Made by a program: the position numbers and the translations under genes
Shown here: piece after piece, positions 1 through 13,000 of the stretch
How the letters are laid out: each line of letters begins with the position of its first letter
Position numbering within the stretch: position 1 is the first letter of the stretch
Origin: Alitta virens
Lineage: Eukaryota > Annelida > Polychaeta > Phyllodocida > Nereididae
Direction: 5' to 3'
DNA length: 64,000 nt
Assembly (NCBI GenBank): GCA_932294295.1
Contig: OW028573.1
Location: 72,393,829-72,457,828, forward strand
The notes under the pieces: model-generated
What the model was told of the DNA's origin: nothing
The model's input: only the letters and a program-made list of their open reading frames with translations
The model's database searches: none

Positions 1-1058
1 TCATGGATCTTTACCATCTCAATTCGTACTCTACAGGTTTAAGTAACTGACAAACAAGTGATGTTTTACAGGCTAGACAGGCAATCCTTCATTTGAAAAT
101 GTTACACAAGCAAAAAATGCTTTGGTTGAGCTAACCAACAGCTGTCAGTTGATTTTTTTTTTGCCACATATTTTCTGTGCTTCGCTTGTAATATTTTAAC
201 TCTCGTAAGTGGCAAAACCTTCCATATATCACTTAATCAGGGCTGAACTAATTAATACTTTTCTATTACATGCAATTAATGAAAGTGTCTGCTCTTTGGC
301 CCTCCTGATATAGTAACCAGTGCTTAAAAAAAAGTTTGCATGCTATATGTATATGTACCGCAGTTAGCCCAAACTAATATTCTAATACTTTGCCAACAGC
401 CATTATATTAAGAATTGGTGAAATTTAATTATTGTTAGACATGACAGACGAAATTAAGCTATGCGGAATTTGCATCATTGTGGTTACTTTGAGGCAATTT
501 TTTTTTTCAGCTGCATTTCGAATGGCATGTTATTTACGATCGCAATTATGCATGAAATTACATACATTATTCCATGGCTCAATTATCTATGCTCCACACA
601 TATTTTCCTTTTAGATTGGGTATGACTAGAATCACTGGAAATTACAAACTATCCCTATTTATAGTTTCAAGATGGGGCCACATAAACAACTTGTGTGTAT
701 GTGAAAAGCCTGGGAAAGTTCGAGAGATCAGGGAAGGAGTTATCTATCAATTGCAAACATTAACACAAGGTGGCACCACAGTCTAGTTAAGGTGCACCAA
801 CACTGCAGCACCTCCACAACTACAGGATTTGACAAATCACATGAAGCTTCTAGCTTCTATGTCCAATCATTCTTTCTCAGGCTTACTTATTCATTAAAGA
901 CTTCGCTCAGTAATTAAATGAAATTTTCTTGCTAAATTGCCAAGTTCAACAATACTGCACCAATCTATTCACTTCCTTTAATCACTAAGTAAGAGTACCT
1001 ACATTACAGCAATTCAAGATCTTAGAAATGCAAGAGGATGAGAAAAGCAAATATTTAC
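1..1058. other. Intron of RALBP1 running off the window edge
   Basis: This stretch lies downstream (minus sense) of the last RALBP1 coding exon in view, which ends at a GTAAAT donor at 1058-1053. I see no convincing exon or poly(A) signal here. Only short AT-rich frames are present, so it is most simply intron. The remaining coiled-coil C-terminal exons expected for this family should lie to the left of the window. Confidence 0.6.
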
Positions 1059-4000
1059 CAATAGCAAGCAACTCCTCTTCCTCCAACATCAAAGCAGCTT
1101 GTCCTCGAAGAAGTAGTTGCAATTCTTCGTCCTCCTCTTCCCCTTCACCAAATGCTGAACAGAAGAAATCACAATACTATTTTAGCATATTCATTAAATG
1201 AAAAGCTGTTATTTTTTTCCAGGCTTTCTCAGAACTCAAACTATATATGTGACCTCTTGCATAGGAACAGAGTACACTCTAAGTGAACTTGTTTCTCAGG
1301 AAACCTACTGCAATGTGTCTTCAAGTACTAAACTTGAAATATATTACAGTGATGATATGATCATTAATACGAATATGTATATTTGCATACCACTGAAATT
1401 ACTCAATATCAATATGACACTGTAGTGAAAACAAATACCTTTCCTGTCCTCAATGTCCATCTGACTGAAATCCTCAACTATTTTTTCAGCTGATTCAGTT
1501 TCATTTTCTTCAACAGGGATTGATGACACAACAGTCTTTTCAGAGTCATCTTCATACTGGTCTTCTGGCGACTCTCTTTCAACCTGTTTCTCAGGACTCG
1601 TATCCCCATCCCCATCACCAATCTGAAACTTGACCTTCTCTGAAGGAGAGGGCTCTCTCACCTCCACTGTGGGTGGCTTCGGTTGGTTTGCGTTCTCCTT
1701 CTTTTCTTGATCTTCACTTTTCTGGATCACTGGTGCTTCTTCAACAACTTTTTCTTTGTCAATATCTGGAGTGGCAATCTCCTCACTTGCTGATTTTGCC
1801 ACAGGCTCCTTTACACTACTATCAGGTGGCGCCACTGCAGCCTCGGCTACACTAGGTGGCACTGCAACAACCTCTTTCAGAGCACTAGCATCAGGTTGGT
1901 CTAATGGTTTTTCTTCTGCTTTAACAGTTTGCATTTTTACAGCTAATTCAGTTGGTCTGTTTACACCTTCATTACTGACAGATCCTTTCTCAGCAGCAGC
2001 AACAGCATTTTTACTGACAGATCCTTTCTCAGCAGCAGCAGCAACAGCATTTTGAGTCTCAGACTGTTGAGCATCTTTTATTTGTTCCTCACTGCTAGGT
2101 GTGGTTTCTGATTTCACCTTTTCCTCCGCTTTCTTGGCAAGTTTCAGCTGAAATAAAATTGTAAATATTTAACAACCACTTTGATAGGATCTCATCACAG
2201 TTATTCACATGAGACACTACAGTCAAGTGTCAAACTCAAGATAATAACATAGCATGAGCACCTTATCTTTTTAGTTTAATGAATTGCATGTAATCGATTT
2301 CTTCCTATTACGTATCTCGTACTGTTTACTTTAGTTGGATTACAAAGTTCACTGATCTCCAGAACAGACATAACATTCATCACAATATTTGACAACTTCT
2401 CTTAACACCACAATTAGCTGAGGAACCCATTCTTTTTTTCCAGCTAGTTTTCTTTATAAACACTGCTATGAACAGCCACAACGCATACCTTTCTCTTTAA
2501 TTGAGTGACTATCCTTTGTACTTCCCACAACTGCTCTTCTTTGTCCTTGTCCTTGACCTTCATCAAGTCTTGATGCAACTGATTCAACAACGCTTCTTGC
2601 TTATTTAGTTCCTCCTGCAGTCCATACGGACTTTCTGGTAACTCCAATGACCATCGTGATGATGTGTTTGGTTTCATGGAGGCGTATCTGTGGAATAAAA
2701 TTTCAGCACTAAGAAACAGTTTACGTCATGCATTGTTCAATGCACTCTATGTAAAATTTAGCAGAAGCTTATAAAGATAAGACAGGTCATAAATCTCAAG
2801 ATCAAAGAGAAGTTTAACAAGTGATTACAGCAAAAAGCAGAAGTGAAAAAATAAGCATTAAAGAGATCCAGTGGAGTACATCAGATTTTGATCATTTCAA
2901 TTTTATCAGGAGCATAATTATCAGGAGCACAGACTAAATAACATTACTATATCAACATAATTATTGCATAAGTTGACCTACTTAATATTCAGCAGCTTAA
3001 CCATTTGACAAAACAGTATTGTCTATTTGTGTGTAGAATACAGTAGATCTGTGTCTTATACAAATATTTGATGTGATTAAATGCATTTTGTCGTCTGCGG
3101 CATTACTCTAAATTTTTAATGCAACAAATTTTGCTGTCACATTAGTATTTCAATGTGTGCAGAACACTATAAATCAATATATATTTCAATGATGAACATA
3201 TAGCCATATTTTTCATCATCGAAAACTTACCTTTTGATGACAGTATCCCTGAAGAGGATCTTGGCATAGGTGAAAAACACATTCAATACTCGATGACTGA
3301 TCTGCATAGTAGGACTGAGGACAATGGACACATTCTGAAGACTCATCTTATTTTGCGCTTCCTGTAAATAACAATATAAGCAGTGTCTCAACAATAAAAT
3401 CTTTAATATTTAGAACTATATTGATGATAAATTTTACTAAGAGTCAATACTAATGTCAAGAAATGTGTTCGTTACCGCAGGGGTTTATTTACTTCATATA
3501 GGGTTAATTCTAAATGGGAATTGCAGCCACCAATCAGACTGAATTGAAGTAAAATGTAAATTATTATATTATTAACACTCACTCTGGCAATAACATGAGT
3601 CATATGAACAATGGTCCAGGACAAGAGTAAGTAATTGGGTTGGGGAAGTTCCTGCAAATGTCTTTGGAATTGTTCCACCTTCGGCTTCACATTCTTTATA
3701 GCTGCAAAAAAAAAAAAAAACAAGAAAAAGTATTGAAGTGCTGAAAGTTTCAGTATTAAATCATCGTTTTCAATATTTTCATAATATTTACTATCTGGCC
3801 TTTTGTTGAAGTACAGTAATATTACATTTAAAACATTTTCCTGTATCACTCCAAGAATGTTGTCTATCGAAGAAATACCAGGCTAACAATCAAATTATAT
3901 ATTTATATATCCATTCATGGGAATAACTGATCAGAACTTAACAAAATTGCATCAATTATAACTTTTTAACACACATCAGTACACTTACTGGATGCTTGCT

Positions 4001-7000
4001 CAAATTTTGGCATCAGTTCTTGCGTCAGGACGGGTTCTGGAAGCTCACGGAGGAATTGTTTAAGAAGACTAGCGACAATGTTTGGTTCTTGGTCAAGCAA
4101 ATTTACAGGCAAGTTCTTGTTGTAGGAATCCTTCAGTTGTTGGACCTTACTCTTAACTCCAGATATCCGATAAATGCCTTCACAGTTCAACCCTATAAAC
4201 AAGTGTAAGGAAAATTACTTTAAATGAAGAAATATCAATACCTTAAACGCTCAACAGAAAAGGTAAAAAACGACGCGAACACGCTTCTGAACGGAACAAC
4301 GTGCTGTCCCGTCCAAAAGGTGCGCACAATTGACTTGATGCATTCGCCATCTCGTGTGAACTCCCTTGACTACAGGGAAGTGAAATAGAATTAATCCACA
4401 ATAAACAAATAAATTACCATAAAAAGTATCAAGAATCTCCTGACTTAATATTTCGAACAGTTTTATGTAACAAGTTTTGATTTGACTTGAATAAATTCAT
4501 TGTCTGTCTAATTAATGAAGCATGATCATTCCTGTTTGCCAATACTCATAAATGTATACCTAAATATTAAAAAGTAAACGCATGAAATTACCATGTTCCT
4601 CAATGTAATCGATACACTCTCGGACTACAACTGGCAACAGAATACCATCATGAGGCTTGCTCCGCTCAACTGCTGTTGCCAAGGGAATTCCAAAGACAGG
4701 TTTGATGTCACTTTCTTCTGAAAATAAAATAAATCTATTTAATATGGCAACACAAAGAAATTCACTAAAATATGGCCTCTTTCAGAATGAGGAATCTTAA
4801 AATCACAATAGGTGATGAGTTATAACAACTGAATATAGTGAAGAAACATACTTAAACAAAGTCAGAAATGAACAACATAGAATTGCAATTACTCAATTCC
4901 GACAGCTCACACAATCTAGCTATAGAAACTTGGAGGTACACCAGACCATAGACACAAGAAAGTTTATGCCTGTACTATGCGGGAAATGCAATAGAAGATG
5001 AAAAACACTTTCTCCTTTAATGCTCAAACTATGAACATGAAAGAAATACTCCGAAACAGAAGACCTCTTTATCAAGATCATGTCAACTAAAGACCAAATG
5101 CTCCTTCAGGCTCTGGGGAAATATCTAGTTTATAGCTTTCAGAAGAGAAATAGTCTAGCTACAGCTCAAGTAAATAGAAATTAATAAATTGTGGAAATAA
5201 ATAAAGTTACTCTTTACAATAGGAAATGGACTCAGGGCACCTACTCATTGTGGGCTCTGCACAGTATGTAAAATGTGACAATAACATATGGTCACAAGGT
5301 GGACCTACATAGACATTTTATTTGTATTTGTGTAAGTATAATAATGTAATAGGCCTAATATAAATTTATAGTAAACAGTTACAGATTGTATAAGATGGTG
5401 CTGATGTTGTGCGTACCAAAATAATGGCGCTGTAGTTATACTATATCTATATATATTTGTGTATTATTGGCAACATGGTGCTCATACCTTTTAATAGTTG
5501 ATGTTTAATAATGTTTAATAATGTGTAGATGTAGTACTTGCAGTTTAGTTTGACACATAGGTTTGTATTGACCTTCAGTTTTGTCAATAAAAGAAATTCA
5601 TTCATTTAATCTTTCCCACTAACGATCAACTCTCATATAGCACAAGTTTGGTTATAGCAAGGAAGTCATCTCAGAATAAACATCTGACTTTTTGAGTTTA
5701 TATTTTTTTCCTAATAAAAAAGGGAAAACCAACATCCGGCGAAATTTGTTCTCACAAATACATTTTAGTCACAATACTTGACTGCAAAATGTTTATGTCA
5801 GCATACCTTCCAAAGCCTTTGAGCTGCCACCAAACTTTTTCTTCTTTTGCAATTTGTCTTTCTTCTTCTCTCCATCCTTTTCTTCTTTTTTCTTCTCTTC
5901 TTTTTTCTTTTCTTCCTTCTTTTCATCTTTGTCCTATCAAAAAAGGCACATTTATAAAACATTCTATTATAAAAACATTCTATATCACAGGACAGCCACT
6001 AAGAACTTCTCAAAATCAATAACTGATTTAGAAGCCACTGCATTACAACATATTCCATAACCATGTTAACTCCGTATTTTCAGCTTCCATTAATCTAGGG
6101 AATTCTTATATCTACTGATCCACTCTGAATATCCAATTTAATAGAATTCAGATACTGCCGCTATTGTGCTCATGAAGCATTACTTCAAGGGGTTGATAAT
6201 GATCAGCATCAAAAAAGCATTCATACATGCCTGACCAAAGATAATTTTAACTTGATATAAAGCACAATCCCTAGAGTCACAGCCTGCTCAAATATGCTTC
6301 CCTTGGCTTTCAAGTAGCGGTAATTAACAAACGCCAGCTTCCTGATTCTCAGAGTTTTTGAGGCTTTAAATTTGAAGCATTAAAACCATTTTGAGAAGAA
6401 CCATAATAATCAAACTCAACTTACTTTGTCCTTGGGTTTGTAAAACTTGTCCTTCTTGGCAAATTTGAAGCTAGGCTTGCTATGCTTTTTCATCTTTGAA
6501 GGACTCCTGCAAAGACAAGAAAAGGCTCCTTGGTAGATTCACATGACATAGCTTCAAGGCAAGCTGTCCGCCTGGATCACCTCACAAACTTGAGATTATC
6601 CAGCAAAGCAACACATACTCTTCACTGCTCTGCCACACGCTATGCATACATGAAACATCTTCGCTGCTTCGTACAAGCCGAAATACATATCTCCATCATC
6701 ATGATCACGGCTGAAGCAACTGTCCATGATGCCATTTATGGGTTATAGTGGTCTAACAAACATGGTGGCCATGGGATTGGGGTTATTCATTAGGGTGATG
6801 CATACTTATATGCAAAAATTAAACTACATATTTAATTTTGGGCACCTTTCTAACATGTTCCAATATATGAAAAAACTAATTCTGTAAAAATTTCAGCTCA
6901 TTTGGACAATATTAAGAGGTTGCTACAGACTCCTGAATATTTACTTATTGTCAATTCTGAACGTAGATATTTTCGTAATTATAAATGTGTAATTTACAGA

Positions 7001-10000
7001 ACTATAATCAGCAAAAGTAGACAATATTAAAGAATTACATGACATAAACATGGTATCTCACTAATACTTCATATATAAGGGCTTAAAGACCTATTCAATG
7101 GGAAATAAGTAAGTGTATTGAATATTCATGATGTCAATTACATCATTCTGGTGATATTTTTGTGTGCCTGTAGGTGATGCAACCTTTAATTAAGGTTCTA
7201 AGAAACTTACATTTCATAAATGATACATATATATTTCTGAGTTAGACACAAACGATAGTTTGTGCATATCTTTCAATTAAATTATGATTAACCAAAAGCC
7301 TAAGGGCATACTATACAATAGCACAGCCAGACTGAAATACTTGAAACAACTATTGTCCATCATTCCATCTGATCTCATATGGAAATAGATACAAGCTCTA
7401 ACAGCAGAACTTCCATGGAGATTACTTGCTGCATTTCGATAAATACAGACCACTATTTACTTGCAGAATTGTACATGTTGAATTGGCAATGTCTATTCTA
7501 GACTGTATGTGGTGCTGTATTGCAATAAATATTAATGCACTCTCTCAAGCTAATCTGCAAAACTACAAGGGTGAATTATAGCCTTTCAAATCCATTGGGA
7601 AAGTGAATTGGAAATTCAAATACAGTTGGCAGATATGCACACGATGTGTCCTTGTGATACACCATTACAATACACTAGTGGTAATTTTTTGCTCTCTAGT
7701 GTCCAGCAATACACCGTTATAACCAAATATACAACATTCATGAACATGAAATCTAAAATGGTGTCTTTGCTGTCTAGAAACACGATGGCATCTGTTTTAT
7801 TTTTGTGCAAATGCATATTATGTATAGAGAACATTACATATTTCGCAGCAGGCAGGCCAGCAGCTGCAAGGCATCAAAATGTTTGCCAAAGGAACGAAGT
7901 GGACAGTCAGGCGAATGTCCAAGTGTTGGGCACACACTATTATGCATCCGCACCACTGTGTATGATGTAAGGAGATGGTTCTGCTGTTGAACTACAAAAG
8001 CAGCATCACTTCATTTTATCATTGCCCATATTGGTTGAGTTATAACAGGAGCAGGGGAAGACCAATGTCAACACAGGGTCCCTTTGTGATTAAGGAGCTG
8101 CACTTCCACATCATGGCGCTATAATCACAAGGCAAAATAATTGGTTTCCGATGAATCTGATAGCACCCTAGTGCCAGTGCAATGGAGGGAAGTAATGCAA
8201 GAGGCTGAGATACAATCAGTTTCGCTCAGTTCTCCATTACTTCAGCAAGCCAAAACAGATTGCTTCGGTCCAGTGTCCACACTGCTGTCATAGGTCGAAG
8301 TATTTACTTATAAACCACCTAACCCTGATACAATTCATTATGTATCCAACCAGCTGAAGTCAAAGTTCTAACTGTGAAGCATTTTCTACATTGATTCCAA
8401 AAATGATATTACAATTATGTACTCCCTAGATTGGAACAGTGTTTAAGGTGTTAGCAGAATCAATTCTCATAATTGGTTTCATCAAAGTTGCAATTTGGTG
8501 CTGACAAAAGTGGCTCAAGAAATTCTCATTCATTAGTTCTTGTGAGCATTGATTACACTGGATTAAATTTATCACGCATCTGAGAATAAGCCCAAGGTCC
8601 TAGTCAGACCAATGTTTCGTTGAATCTGTCCTATTTGTTGAGATGGGGAAATAGTGAGACAAAACCGATGAATAATTTGTCTACATTTGACCGCTCAGAT
8701 CTTGAAGAGATAACAATCTCTGAGGATTAATTGCCGTTCCAAACAAAGAAGGGAAGCGGCTTAGAAAAAGATTTGAGAAGGATTAATCTGGAAACAAATG
8801 TCAGCAGGCAACAAAAGCCATTCCCAATAAGCACAATTCACAAATTGTAAGCACTCCACATAAGCAAAGGACAAACAATAGAGCTATTTATCTACAATCC
8901 TATTCATTAAACACAATTCATTCCTGCAGCACTTTCAAGTGATTATTGTAATAAAACGCCTGAGATTTAGACATAGTTTGGGTTGCTTGGTAATATTAAA
9001 GGAGTAACCACAAAAATCGCAAGCATTATTTAGAGATATTTTCCTTAGGTACAGCTTGCCATATTTCTAATACAATTTATTCCTAAAATACTCCAAATTT
9101 ATACATGAATAATAACATATAATTCCTGACCATAGCAAATGCAAGTTCAGTTGAGCATCAAGTCATCTTGCAAAGCATCAGCAGATTATTAGATCATTTA
9201 TACCTACAACCCTATTCATTCAATGATGTTCATAATTTACATTTGTAATATAAACATAACAATGAAACTAGTAAAAGACACGAAGTATAGAAGTAATGCC
9301 AGTTAAGCATCTATTTTTCAAGGTGGCAAGAATATTCTGCAAAATAAAAAATGGACTGACTGCAAAAAGAAAGAGAAAAACCATTGGTCTCAAAGTGAGC
9401 ACAGAACAGAAAGTTAAAGCCACAATAAATCTCATAAGAGTTGGTTCAGCAGTGGTCGACGCTGCTTTCCCCAGACCTGTTTCAATCATCCATCCTTAGA
9501 GCAAACACTAATTCTGGATCAATAATTTCATGTGCTGGTTCAGCTTGCTCCAGATTTAGAAAGCTTAAATGCAACTACCCAATAAGCATGATTAGGGCTA
9601 AGCATGGAATGAAACTTCAGTCTGTAGATCACTCGGATAATTATGCTAACCAGACTCAATAGAGTCTTTTCACTGAACAGCCTTGAATTCAGCAAGACAT
9701 AAGTCTTTCCTCTCCTCTTATTACTCATTTTGCTTTTCAGACACAGTAGGTAATAACTAACTGATTCCATAAATGTAACTTTCTCAGAAAAATAACAAAA
9801 ATTAACTGAATGACAAGGTGTCAAATATACATTAAAATGCACTAAAAATACTGCTGCTTGGATGCACTTTGCTTCAGCCAATCACAGTCAAGGGCGGGAA
9901 CTTTTTCAGCCAATAGAATTGCAGTATTCTGTTTTAGCCACCTGGTGGAAATACAGAGAACCTTCTGTGAAAATCCACTATTAGAGATCCTGCTTCTATG

Positions 10001-13000
10001 AATGTACACAGTTCCACACATTGAGTACTAAGCAGCTGCATAGATCATTGGGTGGCAGTTACTATATATATCATGTATATACACCACATGAACATGACTT
10101 CTTTCATCATGCCAAATTAACAAATTAATTTCATTATAGCATGCTATAGCAGCTAATGCAGGGAATACAAATGGAGGAGATACACAAATGCAAGTTTGAT
10201 GAGGAGAAGGAGGGCGATGGAGGTGAGCGAGGAGGGGGATGGAGGTGAGCGAGGAGGGGGATGGAGGTGAGCGAGGAGGGGAATGGAGGTGAGCGAGGAG
10301 GGGAATGGAGGTAAGCGAGGAGGGTGAGGAGGTGGTTTTCTCTAAGGTTCACTCATTTGCGAAATGTTCTCAGAAAAACATAACAACATAACAAGAAACG
10401 CAAGCACCTAGAGGAATTCATCGACATGCTTATCATGAATATGTCGCATGCTGACAGCCCCATTCCAATAATTCAATAAATTACCTCAAATGAAGTTAGA
10501 GTCGCAATGCTCTTGGGTGGTGTCTAATGAAATTGCATCAATGCAAGTAAATGAGAGGCTTTAGCAGATCAGTGCCTGGGGAAGGGGCTGTGGGATGCTA
10601 AGCAGCGGGTCACTTTCAACCCATCACATCAAACATGCACATTATAGATTTCTTCAGCATCAGCAGCATTGCGAGAAGTGTGCTAGATGTGACGCTCCAT
10701 ACAACCTGCAATCCCACATCACAAAACAACGTTTATCATCCGACATATCTTGCGTTTATCATCCGACATATCTTGCGCTAGCCACAAATGTCACAGCCAG
10801 CTGTAATGTCACAACTATACATAATAGCAATGTAACATTGTTTGTATTGCATTGTGAACTTACATGACCACCTGCCATGGGCAAAAGTAATGATGAGATG
10901 AAGACTTAACACTTAAAAATGTTAATGGTGGGCTCTTCCATATACATGACACACCCCAGTGCAGACAAATACATGTAAGTAGAAGCACCACTGCACCAGT
11001 GCACCAGTGCTATTAAACCACCAGACTATATATACCATCACTTCAGTTGACGTCATTTATACACGATACATAGTAGAACATTATGAGCTAATCACCATAA
11101 AAATTAGTCAAGACTTGATCAATTTCAAGATCTACACCAACATACAACTTTGTCACATTATCATGGTGTAGCAGAACTCTTTAAAAATATAACAAATTGT
11201 AGAGAAAAGTATCAATCAATGAGTCTATACCTCTTACCTAAATAAAGTGCTTATTTTAAACATCATTCATGCATGCTATGAAACGTGCACGAAACAAGTC
11301 GACCATCAGCTTATCACTGAGGCAATTTCCTTAGTCCTTCAGTCAGGCAGAACGCTTCTGCTCAGGTCCATTAAATATACAACAGTACATTAACATGCTC
11401 AAACACGGTGGGATTGAACCGTCTAGGAGAGCATGTGCCGCAACATCCTGACACGACTATCCCTTTTCGACATCATTCACTGATTTACTAACTACATTTA
11501 TTCATTCAAGTCCATTGCACAACCTGGAAATGACCTATATGTCCTGTAAACTTGAATTCGCTATCTAATGTTATATCTGTATAGCTTTTATCTTTTATCG
11601 CATAATCTGAGCATTGTAAAACAGGTGGTCGTTAAGCGGTGTTGTAAGTATTTCAACTGATATAATGTCACCTTGATATATGGGTATATCAGGAAATGGG
11701 GAGTGTCCCCTTATCTACAGGTAATAACACACGTGTTATCATCAATATTAACCACTTGGGAGTGTATTATGTCTGCATCATAGTTAAAAAGAGAAGCATT
11801 ACCTAATTAGTTCACAACGAATACATACCAAAATATCCTACAGGCTATATTACATTGTACTTACACCTGCCCTGAAATGCTACCAGTAATTAGTGTTAAG
11901 GTGGCTAAGCAGAGTGTGCATGACAATATATAAGTATCATATAACTAACCATACATGTAAGACATCGTGTATGCATATCTGCTGACAGGTGAGCCAGATT
12001 GACATCCAGATTGACATCCTATGACAAACCACAACCTGCTGACAATATAATCCATGGACCATGCCCAACCACAACAAGAGACCAACTCCATACCTTATTG
12101 AATAGTGACACCTCCTTATTCTTCCTATCATCGTGGTATTAAATGAGAATGTAGACACCAAGCAAGACATGATGAATAATAATAATAACACAAGACCTCC
12201 AAGATGAATAGCGTTCGCTGTTCGATGAGATATTGAGGAAAATCACAAGCTTTCTTCATCACACGCAAGCTGTGATTAGCAGTTTATTACAGATTAAGTG
12301 AGACAAAGAAGAAATAACACATGAGAAGCCATACAGCAAAAACAACACTGCCAGGTATTGATCTTGCCATATGGCAAGTACTAAGAACAGAAATAGCACA
12401 AAAGATTCATATTTATATATAGATCTATATATGGCAATGTGATGCATATATTGACATCTAATGCTGACAGTTTAGCAAGAAATCATACATAGTGCATATA
12501 GTGTCATCCATATATAGAATATATCATGCAAGATGATCTCAACCTGCCAGAATATGCAAGGATAACACTTTTCTGCCTTACATATGTTATTTACACCGAT
12601 GTGACACCAGCCTCTTGCAACTCCGACCATAGAAGGTGGTTTAACTATGCTTTTATAACTATCAGTGGTAGTCTACCATTGCAAATGTGATGTTAAACAT
12701 GAGAAGTAACTCTTCCAAGTACTTTCTCAGCCTATTTGATCTTTTAGTATCGATTCAAGGTTCGAGAAGCACCTTTTGATGAAATTGCACTCAACGCCCC
12801 TGGTCACCAACAAAGTGCTGCTGCCACTCAATAGCATTGAATAGATCTTACGTGCAGCACAAATACATTCAAAAGGGTTACACTGCATTACCAAGGTGGT
12901 CTGGCAAGTGTGGTTATTGATCAAGGTGGGCCAGACGTGCTTTCAAAGCACAGTGCATGACAATAAACATTTGCAAAGACGCCGAAACAAAGCAGGACCC

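Noticed and set aside
1756..2055. 99-codon plus-strand frame opposite RALBP1 exon 10
   Set aside because: Antisense to a well supported exon with matching splice sites and phases.
5789..6060. Two Phe/Ser-rich plus-strand frames
   Set aside because: They are shadows of the Lys/Glu-rich RALBP1 exon at 5933-5807 on the other strand.
7608..7970. 120-codon plus-strand frame
   Set aside because: Low-complexity, Met/Cys/His mixture without splice sites or a recognisable domain, in a repeat-rich intron.
9268..9499. Overlapping 67- and 73-codon frames on opposite strands
   Set aside because: No support from splice signals, domains or codon bias; consistent with chance.
10134..10352. 72-codon Pro/Ser-rich minus-strand protein
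   Set aside because: It is the 22-bp minisatellite read in one frame, with no gene signals.
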